From FEN-1099 sp964511015 (lineage in GTDB: Bacteria > Lernaellota > Lernaellaia > Lernaellales > Lernaellaceae), in assembly GCA_964511015.1 (NCBI GenBank), contig CAZEDX010000010.1, forward strand, positions 21,902 through 85,901: a stretch of 64,000 bases of DNA, read 5' to 3'. Numbering within the stretch: position 1 is the first letter of the stretch; the number at the start of each line of letters is the position of its first letter. The position numbers and the translations under genes are program-made. Positions 45,576 to 54,700 of the stretch are shown piece by piece. The notes beneath the pieces were generated by a model, which did not search any database, had not been told where the DNA came from, and was given only the letters and a program-made list of their open reading frames with translations.

Positions 45576-46511
45576 CTACTTCGCGATGCGCCGTTCGGTG
45601 CGGGTCTGTTCGATGGCCTTGACCAACAAGGTCAACGTCTCGTTGACCGGCGCCCGCACGCCTTGTTTACGGCCGATCTGGGCGATTGCGCCATTGATGA
45701 AATCGATCTCCGTCGGTTTGCCGCCGGCCACGTCCACCAGCATGCTGCAGCGGTTGGTCGCCGTGCGGCGCGCCACGTCCACGGCCATCGCGCCAAGCGC
45801 TTCCACATCGAGATGGATGCCCAGCTTCGCGGCCACTTCCGCCGTTTCGCGGACCGCCGATTGCATCAGGTTGGCCAGCGGCGGCTGGTTGGCCATGACT
45901 CCGTTGCGCATGTGCAGAATGGCCGCCGGCGCGTTGATCGCGGCGTTGATCGCCAGCTTCGCCCACAAGCGCCGGTGAATGTCATTGGCGGTCGTCGTGG
46001 TCAGGCCGGCGCGGGTGAAGACATCGGCCACCTGCTTGACGGCCGCCGTGATCTGGCCGTCCGGGCGGCCGATCACGGTTTCGCCGTCGCCGTTGTGGAG
46101 CACACGGCCCGCGGTGGGTAGATTGGCGCCGACGGTGGTGGTGCCGAGCAACAGCCGATCGGGTCCCACCAATTGCTCGATCAGCTCCGCGTGACCGATG
46201 CCGTTTTGCAGGGACAACACCAGGCCGCCTTGCTCAAACAACGCCGCGTGTTGAGCGAGAGCGGCGGCGGTATCGTAGGCTTTGACACAGATCAAAATCA
46301 GTTCCGCCGGCGCGGCTTCCCGGGCCTGATCGGTGGCGCGAGCGGCCACGTCGAATTTGCCGCGCACGCCCTCCACCCGCAGGCCGGCGCCCTCGATCAT
46401 CCGCGCGTGGGCGGGATTGCGAGTGACCAAGGTGACATCGTTGCCTCCGCGGGCAAGGTATCCGCCAAAAAGGGTGCCAATGGCGCCGCTGCCGATGATT
46501 GCGATTTTCAC
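45576..46511 (-). CDS. panE: 2-dehydropantoate 2-reductase (ketopantoate reductase)
   Basis: A 311-residue NADPH-dependent reductase making pantoate for CoA. The Rossmann motif IIGSGAIGTLFGGYLA, the VKAYDTAAAL segment with the catalytic Lys, and LQNGIGHAELI are as in the PanE/ApbA family; the C-terminal helical domain is complete. Paralogues of this family act on other 2-oxo acids, so substrate is inferred. It lies 23 nt after the small proline-rich membrane protein gene on the same strand. Confidence 0.92.
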   Translation of the reverse strand: MKIAIIGSGAIGTLFGGYLARGGNDVTLVTRNPAHARMIEGAGLRVEGVRGKFDVAARATDQAREAAPAELILICVKAYDTAAALAQHAALFEQGGLVLSLQNGIGHAELIEQLVGPDRLLLGTTTVGANLPTAGRVLHNGDGETVIGRPDGQITAAVKQVADVFTRAGLTTTTANDIHRRLWAKLAINAAINAPAAILHMRNGVMANQPPLANLMQSAVRETAEVAAKLGIHLDVEALGAMAVDVARRTATNRCSMLVDVAGGKPTEIDFINGAIAQIGRKQGVRAPVNETLTLLVKAIEQTRTERRIAK

Positions 46512-46534
46512 TGCCTAGTCCTCTCCGTTGTAGC

Positions 46535-47017
46535 TCATGGTTGTGATGAAATGGGGAGAGTGGTTGGCTTTAAACCGACGCTCGGAGGAAACGGTTCCGG
46601 GGTCGGCGTAGTCGGGGTGGCCAGTACCGGTGCAGGACACCTCCGGCATTGCTGAGGGTTCGCGTCTGGGTTCGGATCCCCGGTTTGAGTATTTCTCTTC
46701 GGCGGTTCCGGAACGTTGGTCACGCGAGGCACCTCGGGGTTGCGCTTCTCCTCCGGGGTGGGCACCGGAGTCGCGGCCGGACCGGCAACAAAAGGGCGGC
46801 CGTCGGCCCCGATGTTTTCGGCTCTCGTATCTGTGGCGGCCGGCATTTCGGGACCGACCGACACCATGATCCCGCCGTTCTCGCCGGCGGCAGACGCTGT
46901 TGGCGTTGCGTGGTTCTTCGACGGGACCAGCATCTGGTGCGCCAGCAGGCCGAGCACGGCAAGCAGTACGGCGAAACCGAACACCGTCAAAACCAAACTT
47001 GGTTTTCCCGTCGGCAT
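46535..47017 (-). CDS. Small single-pass membrane protein, proline-rich
   Basis: A 160-residue protein: MPTGKPSLVLT, one membrane helix (about residues 9-28), then a periplasmic Pro/Thr-rich tail with a CxxC (CRRC). The N-terminus resembles that of the next small gene upstream (MATGKPGII, membrane helix, Pro-rich tail), so the two look like distant paralogues. It is the last gene of the SGNH/MBOAT run. No family recognised. Confidence 0.6.
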   Translation of the reverse strand: MPTGKPSLVLTVFGFAVLLAVLGLLAHQMLVPSKNHATPTASAAGENGGIMVSVGPEMPAATDTRAENIGADGRPFVAGPAATPVPTPEEKRNPEVPRVTNVPEPPKRNTQTGDPNPDANPQQCRRCPAPVLATPTTPTPEPFPPSVGLKPTTLPISSQP

Positions 47018-47169
47018 ATAGCCATCCTTTCAAGCAGATCATCATACCAAATCAAGCCGTCGTTTCCCAGGATCTCGAGGAGATGGTGCAAAGTTGGGCA
47101 ATTCGGGAACGGGGATTGATTTTGCCTCTGTCGACCGCGACGCTCGACCGAGCGTCAGTCGCGGCAACC

Positions 47170-47451
47170 TCACCGATGTGGTTTGCGCCCGTTTTTGTGC
47201 TCGGGCGAAAGGGGCGACGGCGGCGGTATCTGCGGTGCCGCCACGGTCGGGGCAGTGGGAAGCGGTGTTTCGGGCAACAACACCCGGGGGCGTTCGATGT
47301 TCGCGGCCGCCGGGGCGCTTCCGACGGCCTGCGATACGGCAGGCGCCGGCTGGTGGAAGAGGAAACGAAACACCAGAAAGCCCAACACGGCCGCCAGTAC
47401 CACATAGGCGGGGACCATCCACCAAATGATTCCGGGTTTCCCGGTCGCCAT
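47170..47451 (-). CDS. Small single-pass membrane protein, TGKP N-terminus
   Basis: A 93-residue protein: MATGKPGII, a membrane helix (residues 8-30) and a Pro/Ala-rich tail. It starts 13 nt after the SGNH gene stop with AGGTGG very close to the ATG; a GTG two codons upstream is possible. Its likeness to the next gene suggests duplication. It may be a small accessory subunit of the O-acyl transfer machinery encoded upstream; this is inference from position. Confidence 0.6.
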   Translation of the reverse strand: MATGKPGIIWWMVPAYVVLAAVLGFLVFRFLFHQPAPAVSQAVGSAPAAANIERPRVLLPETPLPTAPTVAAPQIPPPSPLSPEHKNGRKPHR

Positions 47452-47464
47452 GTCCACCTACCGG

Positions 47465-49027
47465 TTACTGCGGCGGCCGCGGCCGTTCCGGCAATGGCGG
47501 ATACGGGTTGGGTTCGCACTCGTGCAATGGGTCGTATAGCGGCGTCTGTTCGCCAATCGCCGGCACCCGGGCCAGGGTTCCGGCCCGCTGGCTGGTTTCG
47601 TAGCCGAGCCAACCCATGACCATCGAACGGAACAATCCGTCGCCGATGATGGTCGCGCCACCGCGGGTGGGATGGGTCATATCGCCGGCGCAGAGTTGTG
47701 GGCGCGATTGGTACCAGCGCGCCATCGAGCCCGCGCCGCCCATCGCCTGGAACGTGTTGTAGAACGCACAACCGGCCTTGAGCGCCGCTCGGCGCTGGGC
47801 CTCGATCAGCCGCGGCAGCAACGGATGAGTACCTAATGCGCCGCCCACGCGCGCGGCGCGGTCCAGTGGCGACATCACCAGGCACGAAGCTTCCGGCGCG
47901 GCGGCGCGCAGCCGCTGCAACACGCTGACATAGTCGGCTTCGACCTGACCCATCGGGCGGCCCCGGTCCTCCGACTCGTTGGTGCCGAAATTGATGATCA
48001 CCAGATTGGGCCGCCGCTGGCGCAGTTGCTCCGCCCAGAACGACGGGGTGATCAACTCCAGCTTGCGCGCGCGTCCGCCATTGATGCCCAACGTGTCGTA
48101 GACGATGCCGGGATTGTCGCGTTCGAGCACGCCGCCGAAGAGCCGGACGCGGCCGTCACCGACGCACTGCACCCGGAAGCGATGCGGTCCGTCCGGCACG
48201 GTGGCGACAAACACCGCGGCGCTGTTCTGCGGACCGGCGGTGCTCACCCGGCGGTACGGTTTTCCGTCCACCGATACATCGAACGACCCGCCGTCCGGCT
48301 GCACCAGATAGTGCACCTCAAAACGGCTCGCCTGACCGCCGTTCGTTCCGCCGGTGGCCGTGCCCATTTCCAGGTATTGGTCGGGGCCGTAGCCGTCGAA
48401 ATGAAAACCATTCAGGCCGAACGCGCCGCTGCCGGATTCCCGGTTCATCACGCCGGTGGTCTTCCAGGACTCCGCGGTGCGGTAGAACACGTCCCAGTGC
48501 TGGTACCAGCGCCAGGGCCGTCCGGCCATCATGTAGCCGTGCCCGGCGTCGCCAAAACGCGATTGCAGGCGCCGGCGGGCCTGGCCGGTCAGGAAATCCA
48601 CCACCACCAGCGAATCGCCGTAGTGCATGATCCGGGTGATGGCGCCCGGCTCGCGGCGGTTGGTCCGCTGCAAGGATTCGTAGAAGGCCCGCATGGCCAG
48701 GCCGGTCGGGTCTTCGATCGGCTGCACGCGGCCCTGCAAATCGGGCGCGCGCAAATCGACGCCGAGGTTGGCGGCCACTTCCGCTAGTTTGGGCGGACGA
48801 GGCGGGGCCGGCGCGGCGGCGGTGTTGTCTTCGGCGGCGGCGCTGGCCGACAACAAGGAAACACCTTGCACCGGCTCGAAGCGCAGATACGAAAACAGCT
48901 GGCCGGGGTCTTCGCGCAGCCGGACGATGGCGCACAAGATTAGAAACCACAGCAACGCTTGCGCCGTCTTGCCAAACAACACCGGCAACCGGCGGGCGGG
49001 CGTTTTTTCGGACTGGGTTTCGGCCAT
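47465..49027 (-). CDS. Membrane-anchored SGNH/GDSL hydrolase-like protein
   Basis: A 520-residue protein with a membrane segment at about residues 22-38, a linker, and a periplasmic SGNH-fold domain in two parts. The Ser block is MHYGDSLVV, the Asn block INFGTNES and the catalytic Asp-His block DMTHPTRGG. A jelly-roll insert (about residues 215-300) separates the blocks, as in periplasmic O-acetyl transferases/esterases that work with MBOAT proteins. It starts 9 nt after the MBOAT stop. I infer that it moves acyl groups onto or off an envelope polymer. Confidence 0.85.
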   Translation of the reverse strand: MAETQSEKTPARRLPVLFGKTAQALLWFLILCAIVRLREDPGQLFSYLRFEPVQGVSLLSASAAAEDNTAAAPAPPRPPKLAEVAANLGVDLRAPDLQGRVQPIEDPTGLAMRAFYESLQRTNRREPGAITRIMHYGDSLVVVDFLTGQARRRLQSRFGDAGHGYMMAGRPWRWYQHWDVFYRTAESWKTTGVMNRESGSGAFGLNGFHFDGYGPDQYLEMGTATGGTNGGQASRFEVHYLVQPDGGSFDVSVDGKPYRRVSTAGPQNSAAVFVATVPDGPHRFRVQCVGDGRVRLFGGVLERDNPGIVYDTLGINGGRARKLELITPSFWAEQLRQRRPNLVIINFGTNESEDRGRPMGQVEADYVSVLQRLRAAAPEASCLVMSPLDRAARVGGALGTHPLLPRLIEAQRRAALKAGCAFYNTFQAMGGAGSMARWYQSRPQLCAGDMTHPTRGGATIIGDGLFRSMVMGWLGYETSQRAGTLARVPAIGEQTPLYDPLHECEPNPYPPLPERPRPPQ

Positions 49028-49036
49028 CGCGTCGCC

Positions 49037-50452
49037 TCAGAACTGGTAATAGATGAACGGCACGACGTCGCTGCTGGCGACGGAATATAGCATCACGATC
49101 AACACAAACAAGGCCAAGCCCTGCGCGCTGGCCGGCAGGCGCTGGAACTGGATCCGCACCGTCAGTTCCACCTTCTCCGGCACAAACTGGAGCAGGTAGC
49201 CCAGCAACAACACCACCGCCACTTGCGGGGCGAAGTTCGGGGCGCCGCCGACGAAAGAAAACAACACGCGCAACAGATTCAGTGCGCCGTTGAGGTCTTC
49301 GGCGCGGAAGAAGATCCAGGCGAATACCACGAATTGCAAAGTCAGGAACGTGGTGATGGCGCGGCCCACCCACGTGCGCGCCGCGTCGCGGCCGAGGGCG
49401 CGTTGCCAGATGCGCGTGAAGGTCTGGCCGATGCCGTGCAGCGCGCCCCACAGCACGAACTTCCATTCCGCGCCGTGCCACAGCCCGCACAGCAGCATGA
49501 CGATCCAGAGATTCGCGTACGTGCGCCAGGCTCCGTTCTTCGAGCCGCCCAGGGGGATGTACAGATAGTCACGGAACCAACTGGACAGGCTGATGTGCCA
49601 GCGCCGCCAGAAATCGCGCAGGTTGCGGGCCAGATACGGTCGGTCGAAGTTGGGCGGAATGTGAATGCCCAACAACAGCGCCGAACCGATCGCGATGTCG
49701 GAGTAGCCGGAGAAATCGGCGTAGATCTGCAGCGCGTAACCATAGATCGCCGCCAGCACCTCCCAACTCGTGTACATCTCCGGCAGGCTGAAGACGCGGT
49801 CGACCAGGTTGATCGAAATGAAATCGGCGATGACCACCTTCTTGAACAGCCCGGCCATGATCAGCCACAGCGCGCGGCCGCCATCGCTCTCGGCCAGACT
49901 CGCCGGGCGATCGAACTGCGGCAGGATCTGCTTGGCGCGCAGGATCGGTCCGGCCACCAGATGCGGGAAAAAGCTGACAAAGGTGAGGTACTCGTGGTAG
50001 CGCGACGCCGGCGCGACATCGCCACGGTAGACATCGATCACGTAGCCGATGGTCTGGAAGGTGTAAAAGCTGATGCCGACCGGCAGCACCAGGTTCAGCC
50101 GCAGCGCAATCGGGTCGAAACCCCAGGCCGTCGCGATATCGGACGCCGTGCCGAGGAAGAAATCGGCGTACTTGAACAGGCCCAGGACGGCCAGATTGAC
50201 CGACACGCTGGCCGCTACGAACAGCTTGCGTTTCCAGCGCGCGGAGGTGCGAACGATCGCCCAACTCAAGGCCCAGTCGAGCGTCGAGGAAAACCAGATC
50301 AGCAGCAGAAATACCGGGTTCCAGTTGGCGTAGAAGAAATACGAGGCGGCGAGCAAAAACAGCATCCGCGTCAGGCGGGTGCGCACCAACGCCCAGAAGC
50401 CGATGAACACGACCACCAGAAACAGGCCGTATTGGACGCTGTTGAACAGCAA
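49037..50452 (-). CDS. MBOAT family O-acyltransferase (AlgI-like)
   Basis: A 471-residue polytopic membrane protein of the AlgI/PatA group, which brings acyl (usually acetyl) groups across the membrane for O-acylation of polysaccharides. Typical segments: LFNSVQYGLFL at the N-terminus, SFFPHLVAGPI, FSGYSDIAIGSALLLG, NLRDFWRRWHISLSSWFRDY and the catalytic His in LLCGLWHGA. The family normally begins at LFNSxxF, so I chose the TTG at 50452; the frame stays open to 50557. Flanked on both sides by SGNH-hydrolase genes. Confidence 0.93.
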   Translation of the reverse strand: MLFNSVQYGLFLVVVFIGFWALVRTRLTRMLFLLAASYFFYANWNPVFLLLIWFSSTLDWALSWAIVRTSARWKRKLFVAASVSVNLAVLGLFKYADFFLGTASDIATAWGFDPIALRLNLVLPVGISFYTFQTIGYVIDVYRGDVAPASRYHEYLTFVSFFPHLVAGPILRAKQILPQFDRPASLAESDGGRALWLIMAGLFKKVVIADFISINLVDRVFSLPEMYTSWEVLAAIYGYALQIYADFSGYSDIAIGSALLLGIHIPPNFDRPYLARNLRDFWRRWHISLSSWFRDYLYIPLGGSKNGAWRTYANLWIVMLLCGLWHGAEWKFVLWGALHGIGQTFTRIWQRALGRDAARTWVGRAITTFLTLQFVVFAWIFFRAEDLNGALNLLRVLFSFVGGAPNFAPQVAVVLLLGYLLQFVPEKVELTVRIQFQRLPASAQGLALFVLIVMLYSVASSDVVPFIYYQF

Positions 50453-50625
50453 ACGAAAACCCCGAAAACCGTCTGCCGCCGTCCCCGCCGCGATTGCGGC
50501 GCGCCACGGAACGGCGGTCACCCCTTCAGACCCATCGCCGGTGCGTTTGTGCCCCACACGCCGGCAAAAATCAAAAGCCGGCGGAGTCTAGCACCTTTTG
50601 CTTGCGCGAGGCAGGGGGATCGGGA

Positions 50626-51750
50626 CTACGGTTGTTTCGGCAACACAATGGGCGCCAGCGCCTCGGCAATGACCTGATGACCGCACGGGTTCGGGTGGCC
50701 GAAGTCAGTGGAAAACCACAGCCAGCCGGACAAGCTGGAGTTCAGCGTCGGCTCACCCAACCAGCTGATCAGCCTCTGCCGGCAGGAGGCAAACCGCGGC
50801 GCGGTTTTGATCTCGTCGACCTTGGCAAACAGGAGCGGAAAGGTGTTCAGCGCACCGATCTTTTCCTCGCGCGCCACATCCATCATCGCTTTCCGGTATT
50901 TCTCAAAGAAACAACCGATATTCACCAACAGCACCCGGGCATGATGCTCGCGGGCCTGGCGAATGATCGTCCTCAGGTTTTCCTGGTATTCCGCCACCGA
51001 AACCCGGTGCTTGGCATGATCGGCCTCGGGCACCTCGCCCCGCGGCGGCGGCTTGTTGTGGATGCGCCGGAAGTAGAAATTCTCCGCCGCCAGAAACAGC
51101 GGCGCCTCGCGCAAGCGCTGCACGAGCGTCGGCTTCGGCGGGCCGACAATGCGGTCGCCCGGCATGATTTCGCGGTCGGTACGGCCACGTCCGTATTGGG
51201 TCGGCGAATGGTTGGAATCGATCTCATCGTTGCGTCCGAACGAGACGAGCAGGACGTCGGGTTCGAGCTTCCACACTTCCGGCATCATCAGCACGCCCTG
51301 GTGCGAACTGTAACCGGGGACGGCGACATTGAGCACCTCGACGTCGTGCCCCTGTGCCTGCAGCATCCGCTCCAGTTGCTTGGCGTATGTGTCGTTCAGT
51401 TCCACATCCCAACCGAACGTGCTGCTGTCGCCCAACGCGACAATGCGGGTTTTCGCGTGCGGCCCGAACGGCCGGTCGCGCCACCCCTGCGGATTGACCT
51501 GCACCTCGTAGATCGCGCCGGATTTCTCCCATTGCGTAACATACTGGCCGTACACGCCCATCGGCATGATTGCCTGCGCGTTGGGCTTGAGCGTGTACAC
51601 CCGCGTGGGATGTGACTGATAGACCTTCTCGTAGGCGGTTTTGGCGGGGTGGACACCGATCTTCGAGGCCACAAAGTTGATGATCCACAGGCTGATGATC
51701 GTGGCCACGGCGGCAAAGAACAGCTTCTTCTTCCTGGTCATCATTGCCAT
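50626..51750 (-). CDS. SGNH/GDSL hydrolase-like exported protein (signal anchor)
   Basis: A 374-residue protein with a signal anchor (about residues 9-30) and an SGNH domain: Ser block ALGDSSTFGWD, Gly-containing VPGYSS, Asn block SFGRNDE and the C-terminal Asp-His block DFGHPNPCGHQV. Its start lies 38 nt after the giant radical-SAM gene stop, so it may be read through from it. With the MBOAT and second SGNH gene it forms the acyl-transfer part of the cluster. Confidence 0.85.
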   Translation of the reverse strand: MAMMTRKKKLFFAAVATIISLWIINFVASKIGVHPAKTAYEKVYQSHPTRVYTLKPNAQAIMPMGVYGQYVTQWEKSGAIYEVQVNPQGWRDRPFGPHAKTRIVALGDSSTFGWDVELNDTYAKQLERMLQAQGHDVEVLNVAVPGYSSHQGVLMMPEVWKLEPDVLLVSFGRNDEIDSNHSPTQYGRGRTDREIMPGDRIVGPPKPTLVQRLREAPLFLAAENFYFRRIHNKPPPRGEVPEADHAKHRVSVAEYQENLRTIIRQAREHHARVLLVNIGCFFEKYRKAMMDVAREEKIGALNTFPLLFAKVDEIKTAPRFASCRQRLISWLGEPTLNSSLSGWLWFSTDFGHPNPCGHQVIAEALAPIVLPKQP

Positions 51751-51788
51751 CGTCCGTCTGGCCTGCGAGCGGTTGGGTGGGCGGTTCC

Positions 51789-54700
51789 TCAGATTCCTGC
51801 TTCCAGAGCTTCACGATATAGATTTGTCATGCCGTGCGCAATACCCTCTTGTTCCAGAATCGCCGCCAATCGCCGCAGCCGGTCGGTCCGGATCGAATAG
51901 TTGTTGCTGCCGTCGGTGCTGTACCACTGACACCAGTGTTCCGGTTGCGGCAATACGATGCCAAAGCGCTCCGGTTCTTTTTCCAAGTCGCACTGGGCGA
52001 CAACGATACAGGTGGACAGCGCGCTCACCCGGCTGATCAGTTTTGCGTGCTGCCGCACGAAATCCGCCGTCGCGGTAAATGACTCCTCCGTTTCACCAGG
52101 GAAGCCGACGATGAGATTGATGATCGTCTCGATTCCCGCCGCGCGCGCGTATTCGAGCGCCCGCGCCGCGGTGGCCGCGTGGAAGCGCTTGTTCATGCGC
52201 TTGAGCACGTCGTCGGAAAAACTCTCGACGCCGAAGACCAGGCTGACGCAGCCGGCGTCGCGCAGGCGCTGGAAGTCGGCCTTCGTCATGTCCTTGCGCA
52301 CCACCGCCTGCCCGGTCCAGGCCAGGCGTTCGCCGCCGTCGATCACCAATTCGCAGAACCGCCGCAGCCGCCGCAGATCCGCATTGATCAATAGGTCGTT
52401 GAAGGCGAAGGCGAACGCGCCGTAACGCGCCTTGAGCTGTTTGACGTTTTCGAACAGCCGCTCGGCCGACACCGCCCGGTAGCCGGGGACCATGCGGTGA
52501 TCGTTGCAGAACGCGCACCGGTTCACGCAGCCGCGGCCCATCAGCAGCGGCAATTGGTTGGTGCGATACAGGTGCAGCGGCAGGTCGCCGAACTCCGGCC
52601 ATGGCTGGGCGTCGAGATCGGCCAATGGTTCCCGCACCGGCCCATCGACCCAGGCGCCGTCGCGCCACGCCGCCGTGCCCGGCACGCCCGCCGGATCGTT
52701 CCCGGCCTTCACCGCCCGCACGACCTCGGCCAGCGTTGTTTCGCCTTCGCCGATGACGAACAACTCGGCCGCCGCCGGACCGATGCGCTCGCGGTCGGCC
52801 AGCCAATGCACCCCCGGGCCGCCCAACACCAGCGTCACCCCCGGCAGGCGCGTCTTGACCCGCCGGCCGAGCAGCACCGCCAGCGCCAAATTCGACTCAT
52901 TGGTCGACAAGCCGAGCACGAGCGGCTGCAAGCGCGCCACCGTCTCGACGAACTCGTCGATCTGCGGCGCGAAGAACGCGACGATCTCCGGCAATCGCCC
53001 GTCCGCCGCCCAGAACTTGAGGTGCTCCAGACGCCAGTAGTCGCGCATCGCCTCGCCGCAGGCGTCGTACCATTCGATGTTCAAATCGCGCACGACGGTT
53101 TCCAACCCGGCCGCGCGCATGGCCGCGGCCAGCGTCGCCACGCCGAGCGGCGGGAAGTCGACGCCCCACGGCGGCGGCAGGGCCAGCAACAGATCGGGCC
53201 GGGCCATCGGCGGATGCACCGCGCATTCGGTGTCTTCCGGTTCGCGCGGCGTGTCGTCAACGTTCACCTGCGGCAGTGCGTCGCGGGTTTCGTCGTACAG
53301 ATTGACCGTATGCACGCTCTGGTCGCGTTTGGCCAACAGCGTCGTCAGCGCCAACACGCGGCGCCGGCGCTCTTCGAAGGTGTTGCCGTCGTCAGTCCAC
53401 CACTTGATCGACCCTTCGGTCTGCGGGAAGCGGATGCCGTAGTCCGGATACCGCTCGAACAGCCGGCTGCCGAGGTTGATCAGGCACGGGCTGATCGATG
53501 CGACCTGGTCGATGATGTCGAAGTGGTCGCGGACAAAATCGTAGGTCTCGCGGAATTCTTTTTCGCCCTCGCCGGGGAAGCCGACAATCAGATTGATGAT
53601 CGTCTGGATGCCCGCGCCGTGGCACGCCGCCAGCACGCGGGCGGTCTGTTCCTGCGTGTAGGGCTTGTTCATCGCCTTGAGCACGCTGTCGCAGAACGAC
53701 TCGACACCGAACACGAAACTTTGACAGCCCGCGCGCGCCATCTTGCCGAAGATCGCCGCGTCCATCTCCTTGCGCACCACGCCCTGGCCGCCCCAGCGCA
53801 GCTCGCGCCCGCTGGCGATCAGCAGATCGCAGAACGTGTCCAGCGCCCGCATGTCGCCGTTGATCAACACGTCGTGGAAGGTGAAGCGCGTGCGGCCGCG
53901 GTCGGCATGCCAGAACATTTCCTCCGCCACGGCCTCCGGCGGCCGGCGGCGATACTTGCGGTAGATGTGGTGGTCGTTGCAGAACGTACACCGGCGGATG
54001 CAGCCGCGGCTGCCCAGAATCGGCACGGCGTCGGTCGCATATTCGGCCAAATTGAAATCTTCGAGCTTCGGCCAGCCGATCGCCGACAGGTCTTCCTGAA
54101 TCGGCCGCGCCAACTTCTCGAAGTCGATCGGTTCGCCGACGCGCAACACGCCCGGAATGGCGGGGACGCGGCCGGCCAGCAGATCCTGCATCAGCGGGTG
54201 CACCGTCTGTTCCGCTTCGCCGAGCACCAGGTAGTCCACCTCGTCCGTGCCGAGGGTGGCGATGTCGAAACTGTTGGTGACCCCCGGCCCGCCGAAGACG
54301 ATCGGCCGCTCGGGCCGTTCGGCCTTCAGCCGCCGCGCAAAGGCGCGCGTGAATGCGAAGTTGCCGGTGTTGACCGAGAAACCCAGCACCCGCGCCGGAT
54401 GCGCACCGATCTGCCGCGCGTAATGGTCGATCAAATCCGCCAGCGCCGCCATCGTCTGCGGGAACAGCTCCGGATCGGTCCAGTGCTTGTACGATTCCAT
54501 GCGCCACAGCGCCGGGTCGGGCGCGCGGTTGAACAGCTTGATGTTCAGATCCAGGCATTGCGCCGAAATGCCGTGCCGTTCCAGGAAGAGCTGCACATAG
54601 GCGATGCCGAGCGGCGGCACGTCGGCGCCCCAGACCGGCGCCATGACCAGCAGCATATCGACGTTACGCCCGTCGATCGGTTCGTAACGCGGCACGCCCT

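Noticed and set aside
49223..50677. A 484-codon open frame on the plus strand
   Set aside because: Antisense shadow of the MBOAT gene; no motifs and atypical amino-acid content.
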